From Shouchella miscanthi (GTDB lineage Bacteria; Bacillota; Bacilli; Bacillales; Bacillaceae_D), in assembly GCF_007725405.1 (NCBI RefSeq), contig NZ_CP042163.1, positions 1,550,001-1,614,000 on the forward strand: 64,000 nucleotides of DNA, read 5' to 3'. Both the position numbers and the translations under genes were made by a program. Shown one piece after another: positions 35,191-43,752 of the stretch; position 1 is the stretch's first letter; every line of letters starts with the position of its first letter. The notes below the pieces were generated by a model that was not told the origin of the DNA, did not search any database, and was given only the letters and a program-made list of their open reading frames with translations.

Positions 35191-36225
35191 TTATTCGTTC
35201 TCTTCATCAGTAGTGTCTTCGTCAGTAGTGTCTTCATCAGTATCTGTTGAATCATCTTCTGTCGTGTCTTCATCAGCTGGCTGTTCTTCCTCTGTCTCAG
35301 GTTGGTTTGTGCTCGCTTGGACTTGATCAATAACACCTTGGAAGAACTCGTCTTCTACGGTTACATCATATTGCTCAAGCAAGTCCACAACTACCGCAAA
35401 GAAGTCACGTCCATTTTCTTCAATATAAGCGCGTTTAACGGCCATCTGCGCCGAGTCAGGCATTGTGTCATACTCAAGTGCCTCGTCTGTCTTTTCAATT
35501 ACGTGAAAGCCGAATGCTGATTCAACAGGCTCACTTGTTACTTCGCCAACTTCTAAGTCAAATGCAGCTTCCGCGAAAGCCTCGTCCATTTCAGCGCGTG
35601 TAAAGAAACCAAGATCACCGCCGTTACTAGCAGTGCCGTCTGTGCCGAATTCTTCAGCGAGATCAGCAAAATCGCTTCCATCATTTAATTGTTCAATAAT
35701 GTCATTTGCAACGTCTTCTTCCTCAACAAGAATATGACGAGCTTCGACTTGCTCATATTGCTCACGATTGTCTTCGAAATAAGCGGCAATGTCTTCATCA
35801 GTGTAGTCTAAATCTTGGGCTTGAAGCTCAATTAAAGTTAGTTCTGGAATGATTAAATTATCAATCATATCATCACGGTCTTCTAATCCAAGTCTTTCAA
35901 CTACAATGTCAACGAGCTCATCTTCTGAGTTAACACCGAATTCATCTTGAAGTGTTGCAACCATTGCGTTAATTTGTTCTTCAGAAAAGTCCATATCTTC
36001 GCCAGCAAGCGCTAATAGTTGTTCAGTTAAGTCTGTAAAGAAAGCGTTTTGCAAAGCGCCTGCTGCTTGTTGATTGTTTTTTAAATCTTCAAATAGCGCT
36101 TCTTGTGTAATCGTTTCTCCACCCTCAATTGTAGCAATGGTAGATCCGTTTCCTTCGTCATTATTACATGCTGCTAAAGTTGTTAGCGCAACAGCACCGA
36201 AACCAGCGAGTAAGTACTTTTTCAT
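35191..36225 (-). CDS. prsA: Foldase lipoprotein PrsA (parvulin-type PPIase)
   Basis: Extracytoplasmic foldase needed for folding of secreted proteins. 344 aa from ATG 36225 (AAGGAG at 8 nt; the longer frame to 36282 has no SD). Signal peptide KKYLLAGFGAVALTT with lipobox LAAC, Cys20 lipidated. The parvulin domain runs about 175-275 (ARHILV, DFADLAEEFGTDG, NGGDLGFFTRAEM, SAFGFHVIEK). The last ~40 residues are an Asp/Glu/Thr tail encoded by short repeats. Overall unusually acidic, as expected for a protein exposed to alkaline or salty surroundings. Confidence 0.95.
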   Translation of the reverse strand: MKKYLLAGFGAVALTTLAACNNDEGNGSTIATIEGGETITQEALFEDLKNNQQAAGALQNAFFTDLTEQLLALAGEDMDFSEEQINAMVATLQDEFGVNSEDELVDIVVERLGLEDRDDMIDNLIIPELTLIELQAQDLDYTDEDIAAYFEDNREQYEQVEARHILVEEEDVANDIIEQLNDGSDFADLAEEFGTDGTASNGGDLGFFTRAEMDEAFAEAAFDLEVGEVTSEPVESAFGFHVIEKTDEALEYDTMPDSAQMAVKRAYIEENGRDFFAVVVDLLEQYDVTVEDEFFQGVIDQVQASTNQPETEEEQPADEDTTEDDSTDTDEDTTDEDTTDEENE

Positions 36226-36319
36226 TTGTAACACTCCTTGAAGAGATCTATTATCGTCAGCATAACTTGTACACAAGGTCAACTAGTTAAATTACCCAGT
36301 TTTTTCTTGCACAAAACCT

Positions 36320-36348
36320 ACTATATCATAAATAAAAACCTACAACAA
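36320..36348 (-). promoter_or_regulatory. Putative sigma-A promoter of prsA
   Basis: On the minus strand TTGTTG (36343-36348), 17-nt spacer, TATAGT (36320-36325), about 95 nt before the start codon. The rest of the 330-bp gap to sscA holds no gene. Confidence 0.55.
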
Positions 36349-36557
36349 TTGCTGTATTATTGGGAAATTAGGTCATTCGCCTAGTACCCATATTTACTTT
36401 TTGCATAGGATAAGGTAACAAAGCACAAAGAAAGCTCTAAAACCTCCGGGTAGCAAGGGTTAAGCGTGTTTTGAAGCGTTTCTAATGCTTCACATTCAAC
36501 ATGCTCAATGTGCTTTCTATCAAAAAAAATGTGAAATTTTCAAAGGAGGAAATGTAC

Positions 36558-36653
36558 ATGAGTTACGCAGGCGGAGGATACAACAGTGGGTTTGCATTAA
36601 TCGTAGTTTTATTCATTTTATTAGTGATTATCGGGGCTTCTTGGATTTGCTAG
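36558..36653 (+). CDS. sscA: Small spore coat assembly protein, SscA/YjcZ family
   Basis: A 31-aa protein: short Gly/Tyr-rich head (MSYAGGGYNSG) and one hydrophobic helix (FALIVVLFILLVIIGASW) ending in Cys. This is the pattern of the YjcZ family, to which B. subtilis SscA, a small coat-assembly protein, belongs. AAAGGAGG is 8 nt upstream of the ATG and a good terminator follows. A CATAGGATA at 36404-36412 fits the sigma-K -10 pattern, but is about 150 nt away and the -35 is poor. Confidence 0.85.
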   Translation: MSYAGGGYNSGFALIVVLFILLVIIGASWIC

Positions 36654-36661
36654 TAAAGTGT

Positions 36662-36696
36662 AGCGCTCATGGATTTATCCATGAGCGCTTTCTCTA
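36662..36696 (+). terminator. Terminator after sscA
   Basis: AGCGCTCATGGAT and ATCCATGAGCGCT form a 13-bp perfect stem, then TTTCTCT. Confidence 0.8.
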
Positions 36697-36801
36697 TTCA
36701 GAACAAAAATTATCAAAAAACAGGTTAAACTATTGTTGAAAGAGAGTAGAAAAGGGTATAAAGACAGTAGAACACATTCATACATAGGAGTAGGAGGAAG
36801 C

Positions 36802-37386
36802 ATGAGTAGACGACAACAAACCAACCGTTTTTATAAAACAGGCTTTTTTATTGTTCTTGCAGTTTTAATCATCATTCTTTCTGTATTGTTAATTGGGGCA
36901 ATAAGGCTCTTTGGTAATTTAGATTCTGATTCAAGGGAACGGCCTACTGTAAACAATGAAAGCGAAGAGCTATTGAGTTTTCAGATGACGCTAAATCAGA
37001 CAAATCTTTTATTGGACAATTTACTAGAGGAAGATATACCATTTCACTTTTACCTGGCTGAAGATGGTGTTTATTTGGAAGGTGAAGTCGATGCTGTCCT
37101 TTCTTCAATTGATGTAGCTATGCGTTTCGATCCAACGGTACAGGAAGATGGCAGTTTATTGTTAGAAGCAGACAATCTGTCAGCAGGATTTTTATCAATC
37201 TCACCGGAAACTGCGTTGCGTATGTTTAATCAAGTAGCTGATCTGCCAGAATGGATTTATCTTTATCCAAGTGAAGAACATGTGGTGATTGATTTAAGAA
37301 CGATTGAAGAGTTAGAGCCTTTTGGTTTACGCTTTAATGATGTCAACTTAGATGAGGATGTTTTAGACATATCACTTATACAATAA
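36802..37386 (+). CDS. YpmS-like membrane-anchored protein (DUF2140)
   Basis: A 194-aa protein with a short basic N-terminus, one membrane helix (TGFFIVLAVLIIILSVLLIG) and an exported domain with the DUF2140 pattern: TLNQTNLLLDNLLEE, GVYLEGEVD, MRFDPTVQEDGSLLLEAD, SAGFLSI, LPEWIYLYPSEEHVVIDL. ATG 36802 is chosen for its GGAGG; upstream frame to 36733 is not coding-like. Function unknown. B. subtilis ypmS is elsewhere, so this may be a paralog or a different family member. Confidence 0.75.
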   Translation: MSRRQQTNRFYKTGFFIVLAVLIIILSVLLIGAIRLFGNLDSDSRERPTVNNESEELLSFQMTLNQTNLLLDNLLEEDIPFHFYLAEDGVYLEGEVDAVLSSIDVAMRFDPTVQEDGSLLLEADNLSAGFLSISPETALRMFNQVADLPEWIYLYPSEEHVVIDLRTIEELEPFGLRFNDVNLDEDVLDISLIQ

Positions 37387-37393
37387 TGTTTTC

Positions 37394-37425
37394 AAAGAAC
37401 CATCAGCAGACGCTGATGGTTCTTT
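37394..37425. terminator. Terminator between the YpmS-like gene and hpr
   Basis: AAAGAACCATCAGC (37394-37407) pairs with GCTGATGGTTCTTT (37412-37425); the T tract is weak on both sides. Confidence 0.7.
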
Positions 37426-37451
37426 AGATAGAGAGTAAGAAAACGCCTCTC

Positions 37452-37985
37452 CTATAAATAATTTTTTTGCTTCAATGATGGCTGAGGTGAAATAAAGGAA
37501 TCGTCATTAAATTGTCTAATAAAATCATCATCATATAAGTGACGTACAATCGACACTAATTCTGAGAATTCCGGGAACCTTCCGTAAATCTCTTTGATTG
37601 GCAAAGAGCCTTGATAAACATTAAAGGTTTGTTCGTTAAATACACGTAAAGTCTCGTGTAACAGTATTTCTCCTTCTTTCGTTAGGCAAACGTACGTGTT
37701 TCTTTTATCTTCTTGCTTTTTCGAGAATGTTAATAACCCTCGCTTTTCTAGCTTTTTGGAAAAGTTAAAGGCAGTTGACACATGCATGGCACCGTATGAG
37801 GCAATGTCAGAAATGGAAGCGCCGTTGAACTGATCAGCAATCCATAAAATATGATGCTCATTCAAGTTTAAGTTAAACGGTTTAATCCAATTTTGCCAAT
37901 CTTTCTCGACGGATTTCCACATCGCTTTGCTTAATACAGCTAGCTTGTAACTATATAACATTGAGTGCTTAGCCATTGGCTCCAT
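37452..37985 (-). CDS. hpr: Transition-state regulator Hpr/ScoC (MarR family)
   Basis: Represses extracellular protease and sporulation genes during transition to stationary phase. 177 aa from ATG 37985, which has GGAGG at 7 nt; the ATG at 37991 is too close to it. It shares with B. subtilis Hpr the stretches [36 protein letters not shown] and [17 protein letters not shown] (HTH), and [13 protein letters not shown] (wing). The C-terminal third is more divergent. Lies between the secretion genes prsA and serC-hit as in B. subtilis. Confidence 0.92.
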   Translation of the reverse strand: MEPMAKHSMLYSYKLAVLSKAMWKSVEKDWQNWIKPFNLNLNEHHILWIADQFNGASISDIASYGAMHVSTAFNFSKKLEKRGLLTFSKKQEDKRNTYVCLTKEGEILLHETLRVFNEQTFNVYQGSLPIKEIYGRFPEFSELVSIVRHLYDDDFIRQFNDDSFISPQPSLKQKNYL

Positions 37986-38033
37986 AACCATTCCTCCATC
38001 TATATTCTATTTGTAAAGGGTGACTTTTGTATG

Positions 38034-39110
38034 CTACGAATGTTTTCTTTTAAAGGAATCCATGAAAGCTGCAAGTACTTCACATGATTCTAGTGGAACT
38101 GCATTGTAAATACTTGCCCGAATACCACCAACCAAACGATGACCAGGTAATCCAATAAGGCCAGCTTCTTCAGCTTCTTGTAAAAACATTTTCTCTAAAT
38201 CATTATTTTGCAAATTGAAGGTCACGTTCATTGTAGAGCGAGCTTCTTTTTCGGCGTGACCACGATAAAACCCTTCACTGCGATCAATGATGTCATAGAG
38301 TAGGGAAGCTTTCTTTTCATTTCGGGCTTCGATTACTGAAACGCCGCCTTCGCTTTCAATCCACTCCAACACTAAGTTCAACATGTAAATCGAAAAGACA
38401 GGTGGTGTATTATACATAGATTGACTTTTAGCAAAGGTTTGATAAGAAAGCATTGGTGATACGTCTACATGAGCGTTTTTAAGAAATGAATCTTTAACCA
38501 CGACGATGGTCACACCGGCAGGACCAAGATTCTTTTGAGCACCTGCGTAAATAAGATCAAACGCATTATAATCAATGTCTCTTGACAAAATATCACTAGA
38601 CATGTCACAGACAAGCGGCAATTTCTGATGAGGAAATGTTTTCCATTGTGTTCCATAAATTGTGTTGTTTGATGTTATATGTAAATAGGAATTTTCGTCA
38701 TTATAAGAAAGCTCATCCGGAGATGGGATGGTTGAAAACCCACTTTCTTTAGCTTGTGTTTGTACGTCAATAGTCCCGAATCGTTTCGCTTCATTTGCGG
38801 CTTTTTCTGACCAGACACCTGTTAATACATAACTGGATTGATTATTTAGAAAATTCATAGGAACCATGGAAAATTGAAGGTTCGCTCCACCTTGAAAAAA
38901 TAATACATGGGTATCTTCATCTAAGTTCATTAACGACTTCAGTCGAGAAATTGCTTGAAAGTGAACGTTTTCATAGGTTTTAGAACGATGACTCATTTCC
39001 ATAATAGAGACTTGTGATGCATCATAATTAAGAAAACTTGCTTGTGCTTTTTCGAGTGCTTGGCGAGGTAAAGCAGCAGGACCAGCGCTAAAGTTATGAA
39101 CATTTTTCAT
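38034..39110 (-). CDS. serC: Phosphoserine aminotransferase
   Basis: PLP enzyme of serine (and pyridoxal) biosynthesis. 358 aa from ATG 39110, preceded by AAAGGGAG at 8 nt; the frame extension to 39233 is AT-rich non-coding leader. Motifs: HNFSAGPAALP, FFQGGANLQFSM, TGVWSEKAANEA, YAGAQKNLGPAGVT with the PLP-binding Lys, and GLPGHRLVGGIRASIYNA. Downstream of hit on the same strand but separated by a terminator. Confidence 0.95.
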   Translation of the reverse strand: MKNVHNFSAGPAALPRQALEKAQASFLNYDASQVSIMEMSHRSKTYENVHFQAISRLKSLMNLDEDTHVLFFQGGANLQFSMVPMNFLNNQSSYVLTGVWSEKAANEAKRFGTIDVQTQAKESGFSTIPSPDELSYNDENSYLHITSNNTIYGTQWKTFPHQKLPLVCDMSSDILSRDIDYNAFDLIYAGAQKNLGPAGVTIVVVKDSFLKNAHVDVSPMLSYQTFAKSQSMYNTPPVFSIYMLNLVLEWIESEGGVSVIEARNEKKASLLYDIIDRSEGFYRGHAEKEARSTMNVTFNLQNNDLEKMFLQEAEEAGLIGLPGHRLVGGIRASIYNAVPLESCEVLAAFMDSFKRKHS

Positions 39111-39220
39111 TTTTTTGACTCCCTTTATCCCTTTAACGTGTGTTTTTAGAAATGATATCATAATTTTGACTTTTTGGGCGATAAAATCGTAAATTATTTT
39201 TATTTGAGAATAATAATGTA

Positions 39221-39250
39221 AAAAAAAAGTCACCAGGAAGTGACTTTTTC
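39221..39250 (-). terminator. Terminator of hit
   Basis: AAAAAGTCAC and GTGACTTTTT form the stem around CAGGAA; on the minus strand followed by nine T. Confidence 0.85.
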
Positions 39251-39682
39251 TTAAATGGAGCTGTTTAGTATGTCTTTGAAACGTTTTGTATAAGGTTCTA
39301 ACCCGTTTACATGATCTGGGCTTGCTTCTTTATCCCAAATATGGCTGTAAATAGCTTCTTCTCCATATCGAGGAACAAGATGAAGGTGGTAGTGAAACAC
39401 AGTTTGGCCAGCCACTTGTCCATTATTGTTCACGATATTCATTCCTTTACACGAATAGCTCTCTTTTAAAGCAGAAGCCAGTTTTGGCACAACTGAAAAT
39501 AGGTGAGAAGCTGTTTCTGAGGGAAGGTCAAAAATAGCCTCATGATGCTGTTTCGGAATAATCAGTGTGTGTCCTTTCGTTATTTGTTGAATGTTATAAA
39601 ATGCTAAAACGTGCTCATCCTCATACAGTTTTGTGGCTGGTAGCTGTCCATCTCTTATAGCACAGAAAATACAATCTGACAT
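39251..39682 (-). CDS. hit: HIT-family protein (histidine-triad nucleotide hydrolase)
   Basis: A 143-aa HIT protein. The triad is visible in VFHYHLHLVPRY; CIFCAI at the N-terminus supplies zinc-type Cys residues, as in B. subtilis Hit. Divergent from ecsA, with a 173-bp gap, as in B. subtilis where hit and ecsABC are neighbours. Likely acts on adenosine phosphoramidates; exact role unknown. Confidence 0.93.
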   Translation of the reverse strand: MSDCIFCAIRDGQLPATKLYEDEHVLAFYNIQQITKGHTLIIPKQHHEAIFDLPSETASHLFSVVPKLASALKESYSCKGMNIVNNNGQVAGQTVFHYHLHLVPRYGEEAIYSHIWDKEASPDHVNGLEPYTKRFKDILNSSI

Positions 39683-39855
39683 AGAAAATCCTCCTTTAAA
39701 CTACTTCTTAGCTAAAAGTGTACGCATATTTATGGAAAGAAGCAATCAAGAAGGGGAAAGGATTTTAAAAGCGTTATGGTGAATAGAGTGAAAGAGGTCT
39801 GAAAGTGCTTTTCTGGTTTTTTTTTGCTAAACTACAAGGGGGAGTGATGACATAA

Positions 39856-40599
39856 ATGGCTAATATGTTAGAGATTAATGAATTATCAGGTGGGTATACA
39901 CCAAAAAAGCCTGTTTTACATAACGTTTCATTTGGTGTCCAAAAGCAAGAAATAGTTGGTTTAATCGGCTTGAATGGTGCTGGAAAAAGTACCACCATTA
40001 AGCATGTACTAGGGTTAATGGACCCACAAGCTGGTGAAGTGAAAATTAACGGGTTGCGTTTTGCCGATAATGCAGACCAGTACCGAAGATCATTCGCCTA
40101 TATCCCAGAAACACCACTCTTATATGATGAATTGACATTATGGGAGCATTTAGAGTTAACAAGTGTTGCCTATGGAATTGAAAAAGCAGACTTTGAAAAG
40201 CGTGCAGAAATACTCTTAAAAGAATTTAATATGGTAAAGATGAAAAAGTGGTACCCTAATCATTTTTCAAAAGGAATGCGTCAAAAAGTGATGATTATGA
40301 GTGCTTTTCTAGCGGAACCAGAGCTATATGTAGTGGATGAACCGATTGTTGGTCTAGACCCGGTAGGAATACAGTCCTTCTTAAACTGGATATCTGAAAT
40401 GAAGAAAAAAGGCGCAGGAATACTAATGTCAACCCATATTCTAGCAACGGCTGAGCGTTACTGTGATCGCTTTGTTATTTTACATCAGGGAAAAGTGGTG
40501 CTTACTGGTACGCTCGATGAAATGAGACGAGCCATTGGGAAAAGCGATGCAACTCTGGATGATATTTATATTGAAATGACGAAGGACGTTCAGGAATGA
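39856..40599 (+). CDS. ecsA: ABC transporter ATPase EcsA
   Basis: ATPase of the Ecs transporter, which affects protein secretion, regulated proteolysis and competence in B. subtilis. 247 aa, same length as the B. subtilis protein. Walker A GLNGAGKSTTIKHVLG, signature FSKGMRQKVMIM (Ecs-type, not LSGGQ), Walker B LYVVDEPIVGLDP and MSTHILATAERYCD. A GGGGGAG lies 11 nt before the ATG. It overlaps ecsB by ATGA. Confidence 0.94.
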   Translation: MANMLEINELSGGYTPKKPVLHNVSFGVQKQEIVGLIGLNGAGKSTTIKHVLGLMDPQAGEVKINGLRFADNADQYRRSFAYIPETPLLYDELTLWEHLELTSVAYGIEKADFEKRAEILLKEFNMVKMKKWYPNHFSKGMRQKVMIMSAFLAEPELYVVDEPIVGLDPVGIQSFLNWISEMKKKGAGILMSTHILATAERYCDRFVILHQGKVVLTGTLDEMRRAIGKSDATLDDIYIEMTKDVQE

Positions 40600-41822
40600 G
40601 ACAGGCACAAGAGCTTTGGGAATCTAGACGTCATCAATACTGGTCAGAGGCGAGAGGATATTTAAAATTAATCTTAAACAGTGGCTTTGTTATTTCTGTT
40701 TATTTCCTATTTATTTTCCTTACCGTTTATTACCAGCAGTTTGTAGAGCAGATGCCTGCGGACTTTCCGCTTGTACTGTTGTTAACTGTGCTGTTTACGT
40801 GGCGCTTAACGGCAGGTTCCATTCGGACCTTTGTTAAACCGGCTGATATTGTTTTCTTATTACCTTATGAAACAAAGATGACGGTTTATTTCAATCAAGC
40901 ATTAAGATACTCAAGTATATGGCAAGCCAGTTACATCGTCTTGTTATTTATGGCTGTTGGCCCAATGTTCACAGAACGTATTGGCACAGGGGCTGCCTTC
41001 TGGCTAGCACTATTGTTTCTTATTTTAATAAAAATATGGAACCTCTTATGTGTTTGGCAGGAGCAACGCCTTGTGGCAAAAGGAGAGCGCTATTCAAATA
41101 TGGCTCTTCGCTTGCTAATTAATGCTGTGGCGACTTATCTGCTATTCGCACAAGCTACGGTGTGGTTAATAGTAGCCATTATCGTTCTTATGACGATCCT
41201 GTACAAAGGATATTGGCAACCACTTGAAAAAAAGCATAGCTTAAAATGGGATCGATTAATTGAAGTTGAAAATCAGATGGTCATGTTCTTTTATCGAATC
41301 GCGAACGCTTTTACAGATGTACCTCAGCTTCGCAATAAAGTGCGGGAGCGTCATTACTTACAATGGGCTGTTCAATCGTTAGGTGGAAAAAAAGGTACTG
41401 TCTACCACTACTTATATGCGCGGACGTTTATTCGAGCGAATGACTATCTTGGTACGTATTTGCGCCTCGCTGTTGTGGGTGGCCTCTTCATTTATGTGCT
41501 ACCGTTAGGGTGGATGAAATTGGCAATGGCATTGCTGTTTACTCATATTACGATGATGCAGTTATCAACTCTTTCTTTTCATCATTCTGCTAGTATTTGG
41601 ATTGATTTATATCCGATAAAGCCTGAAGAAAAGAAGCAAGCATTAACGTATATCACAGCTCGTTTACTGTTTTTACTTGCTATCGTATACGGGGTACTCG
41701 CAGTTGTTACAAGTGATCTTTTGTATGGTGTGCTTGTCTTAATTGCCAGTGCGCTACTTGGACTATATGGAAGCCAAACACTCGTTCATCGAAAAAAAGG
41801 AAAGTATCGCAGAGTCCGCTAA
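40596..41822 (+). CDS. ecsB: ABC transporter permease EcsB
   Basis: A 408-aa integral membrane partner of EcsA with about eight to ten hydrophobic segments (for example FVISVYFLFIFLTVYY, LVLLLTVLFTWRL, LLFLLAIVYGVLAVV). A cytoplasmic N-terminus ESRRHQYWSEARGYLKLILNSG and KPADIVFLLPYE are typical of EcsB. Start codon is inside the ecsA end (ATGA), so translation is coupled. Confidence 0.92.
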   Translation: MRQAQELWESRRHQYWSEARGYLKLILNSGFVISVYFLFIFLTVYYQQFVEQMPADFPLVLLLTVLFTWRLTAGSIRTFVKPADIVFLLPYETKMTVYFNQALRYSSIWQASYIVLLFMAVGPMFTERIGTGAAFWLALLFLILIKIWNLLCVWQEQRLVAKGERYSNMALRLLINAVATYLLFAQATVWLIVAIIVLMTILYKGYWQPLEKKHSLKWDRLIEVENQMVMFFYRIANAFTDVPQLRNKVRERHYLQWAVQSLGGKKGTVYHYLYARTFIRANDYLGTYLRLAVVGGLFIYVLPLGWMKLAMALLFTHITMMQLSTLSFHHSASIWIDLYPIKPEEKKQALTYITARLLFLLAIVYGVLAVVTSDLLYGVLVLIASALLGLYGSQTLVHRKKGKYRRVR

Positions 41823-41849
41823 TAAAATGTAGCGAAGGGGGCTCTCGTA

Positions 41850-42584
41850 ATGAATGTAAAGGGTGTAGAGGAAGAGCTTGCAGTATGGAAACGGCAGCAA
41901 CAACGACCAGAATCACACTTGAAAAAAAGGATTGGACATTTGCAAGATGCGATCAATCTAAAGATGCCTAAACTCTACCATGCAGCTGCTACACAATGTG
42001 TGAAAATGACAGCGGAAGCAATTATGTACGGCATTGATATGTCCAATCAACTAATTGTGAAAGAAATACGTTCTTTTTCCCTTGAAGAAGCAGACCAGAA
42101 AGCGGTGGATATGTTTCGACGTTATCGCCGTATGGCATTAGCGGAGGGGATTGGAACTGGGGCAGGGGGATTTGTTGCAGGGGCAATGGATTTCCCTCTT
42201 TTTCTATCGTTAAAATTAAAAGCGTTGTTTGACGTTGCACATCTATATGGATTTTCAACCGCAACACTACACGACCGTTTTTTTATTTTATTATTGTTTC
42301 AGTTTAGCTATGGTAATCGAGCACATCGATTAGATGTATTAAAAGAAGTTGAAACCTATATTCAGTTTGGTACGATTAATGAAACGAATTGGAAACAATT
42401 GCAGCTTCAATATCGAGATACCATTGATATTCCGAAGACTTTGCAACTCCTTCCAGTTGTTGGGGCGGTATTTGGAGGAACAGCGAACTACTATTTATTC
42501 ACAAAACTTGAAGAGAACACCATTCAGCTCTGTCGAATGCGTTGGCTAGCAGAATTCAAGCGAGCAGCTCTGGAGAAGGGTTAA
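41850..42584 (+). CDS. ecsC: EcsC family protein
   Basis: A 244-aa protein completing the ecsABC operon, 27 bp after ecsB. It carries the EcsC-domain patterns: long amphipathic helices, a GIGTGAGGFVAGAMDFPLFL glycine-rich centre and LLPVVGAVFGGTANYYLF near the end. Function unknown; it is dispensable for the Ecs phenotype in B. subtilis as I recall. AAGGGGG precedes the ATG by 8 nt. Confidence 0.9.
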   Translation: MNVKGVEEELAVWKRQQQRPESHLKKRIGHLQDAINLKMPKLYHAAATQCVKMTAEAIMYGIDMSNQLIVKEIRSFSLEEADQKAVDMFRRYRRMALAEGIGTGAGGFVAGAMDFPLFLSLKLKALFDVAHLYGFSTATLHDRFFILLLFQFSYGNRAHRLDVLKEVETYIQFGTINETNWKQLQLQYRDTIDIPKTLQLLPVVGAVFGGTANYYLFTKLEENTIQLCRMRWLAEFKRAALEKG

Positions 42585-42603
42585 ATGAGGAATATGTAGA
42601 AAA

Positions 42604-42655
42604 GGTCGTTCCATAAAGTCATTGTTTGACTTTACTAGTTACGGCTTTTTTTTTT
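42604..42655 (+). terminator. Terminator after ecsABC
   Basis: AAGTCA-TTGT-TTGACTT inner hairpin with imperfect outer pairing (GGTCGT...TACGGC), then ten T. Confidence 0.65.
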
Positions 42656-42749
42656 GGTATTGTGTTTAAAAGCGAATTGTTATGAGCTGTTTACGAAGGA
42701 TAAGGTTCAAAATAAAGCTCACGTTTAAATTTCTATTAAGTTACTCCAG

Positions 42750-42782
42750 CATGAGTAGTACCACGATGCGGCACTACTCATG
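42750..42782. repeat. 13-bp inverted repeat downstream of ccdA-like gene
   Basis: CATGAGTAGTACC (42750-42762) and GGCACTACTCATG (42770-42782) differ at one position, which is a G-U pair in minus-strand RNA. No T-run follows on either strand, about 30 bp beyond the ccdA-like stop. Confidence 0.7.
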
Positions 42783-42812
42783 AGTAAGGAGAATCTTGCA
42801 AGAACATACGGT

Positions 42813-43529
42813 TTATTTCATCCAGCTAGGCGTATACTGGGCCATCATCGCTGCAAGTGTTGAAAAATAACCAGTGAATAAAAGAATGCCCAGGATAATC
42901 ATAATAACGCCACTGACTTTTTGGATAATCGGTAAGTAACGATTCATACGTCTCATTTTGTGCAAAGAACGTGCCCAGAGCATGGCAATAAGTAAAAACG
43001 GAATGCCAAGTCCAACAGAATAAATAAAGAGCAAAAAGACGCCGCTCCATATAGTAGCAGATGTACTTGCTAAAGTGAGAATACTTGCTAACACAAGCCC
43101 AATGCATGGTGTCCAGCCAGCAGCAAATAAAAAGCCGAACAATAACGATTTTGAAAAACTTGCCGCAGTATTAGAAGACGGCTCTAATCTTTTGTCTGAG
43201 AACAGAGCACGAATAGAAATCAGTCCAGTCATTTGTAGACCGAATAAAATAATAACAATTCCTCCAAGGCGCTCTAGTAGTGCTTGATTGCTAACAAAAA
43301 GCTGCCCAAGCATCGTGCTTGCTAATCCGAACAGCATAAAGACAAGTGTGAAACCAGCAATAAAGCCAAAACTTCTGGACAGGATGATCCTTCTAGGTGC
43401 AGCAATGGCCCCATTTGTGACAGTAGTGCCTGTTAGTTGAGATAAATAAGCAGGCATTAAAGGAAAGATGCACGGTGAAAAGAAAGAAACTAAGCCTGCG
43501 AAAAACGCAATGCTAAAGGTTACTTCCAT
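42813..43529 (-). CDS. CcdA/DsbD-type thiol-disulfide transmembrane protein
   Basis: A 238-aa six-helix membrane protein that passes electrons from cytoplasmic thioredoxin to exported thiol proteins. The two redox Cys are in FFSPCIFPLMPAYLSQL (helix 1) and AGWTPCIGLVLA (helix 4), as in CcdA. Monocistronic; no cytochrome c synthesis genes are beside it, so its client (c-type cytochromes or another exported reductase) is not shown. AAGGGG precedes the ATG. Confidence 0.9.
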   Translation of the reverse strand: MEVTFSIAFFAGLVSFFSPCIFPLMPAYLSQLTGTTVTNGAIAAPRRIILSRSFGFIAGFTLVFMLFGLASTMLGQLFVSNQALLERLGGIVIILFGLQMTGLISIRALFSDKRLEPSSNTAASFSKSLLFGFLFAAGWTPCIGLVLASILTLASTSATIWSGVFLLFIYSVGLGIPFLLIAMLWARSLHKMRRMNRYLPIIQKVSGVIMIILGILLFTGYFSTLAAMMAQYTPSWMK

Positions 43530-43752
43530 TTAGCTCAGCCCCTTAAAACAAAAAATAGATAATGATGTACTAGTCTATGACCTTTCCAAGTGTAACATGT
43601 TTAAACAAATGAAAGCGAATTCGTTTAGCATGCAATTTTGAACATTACGTGATAAATGTCAAAGAACCCCTAAATACATTGTAAATTAAGCGAAAATCTC
43701 ACCGAATCCTGTCTTTTTTTTATATGATAAGTACGATAGACTGGATTGTAGT

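Noticed and set aside
36485-36739. 84-aa ORF over the sscA region
   Set aside because: Different frame from the strong SD-ATG of sscA, Arg-rich shadow sequence.
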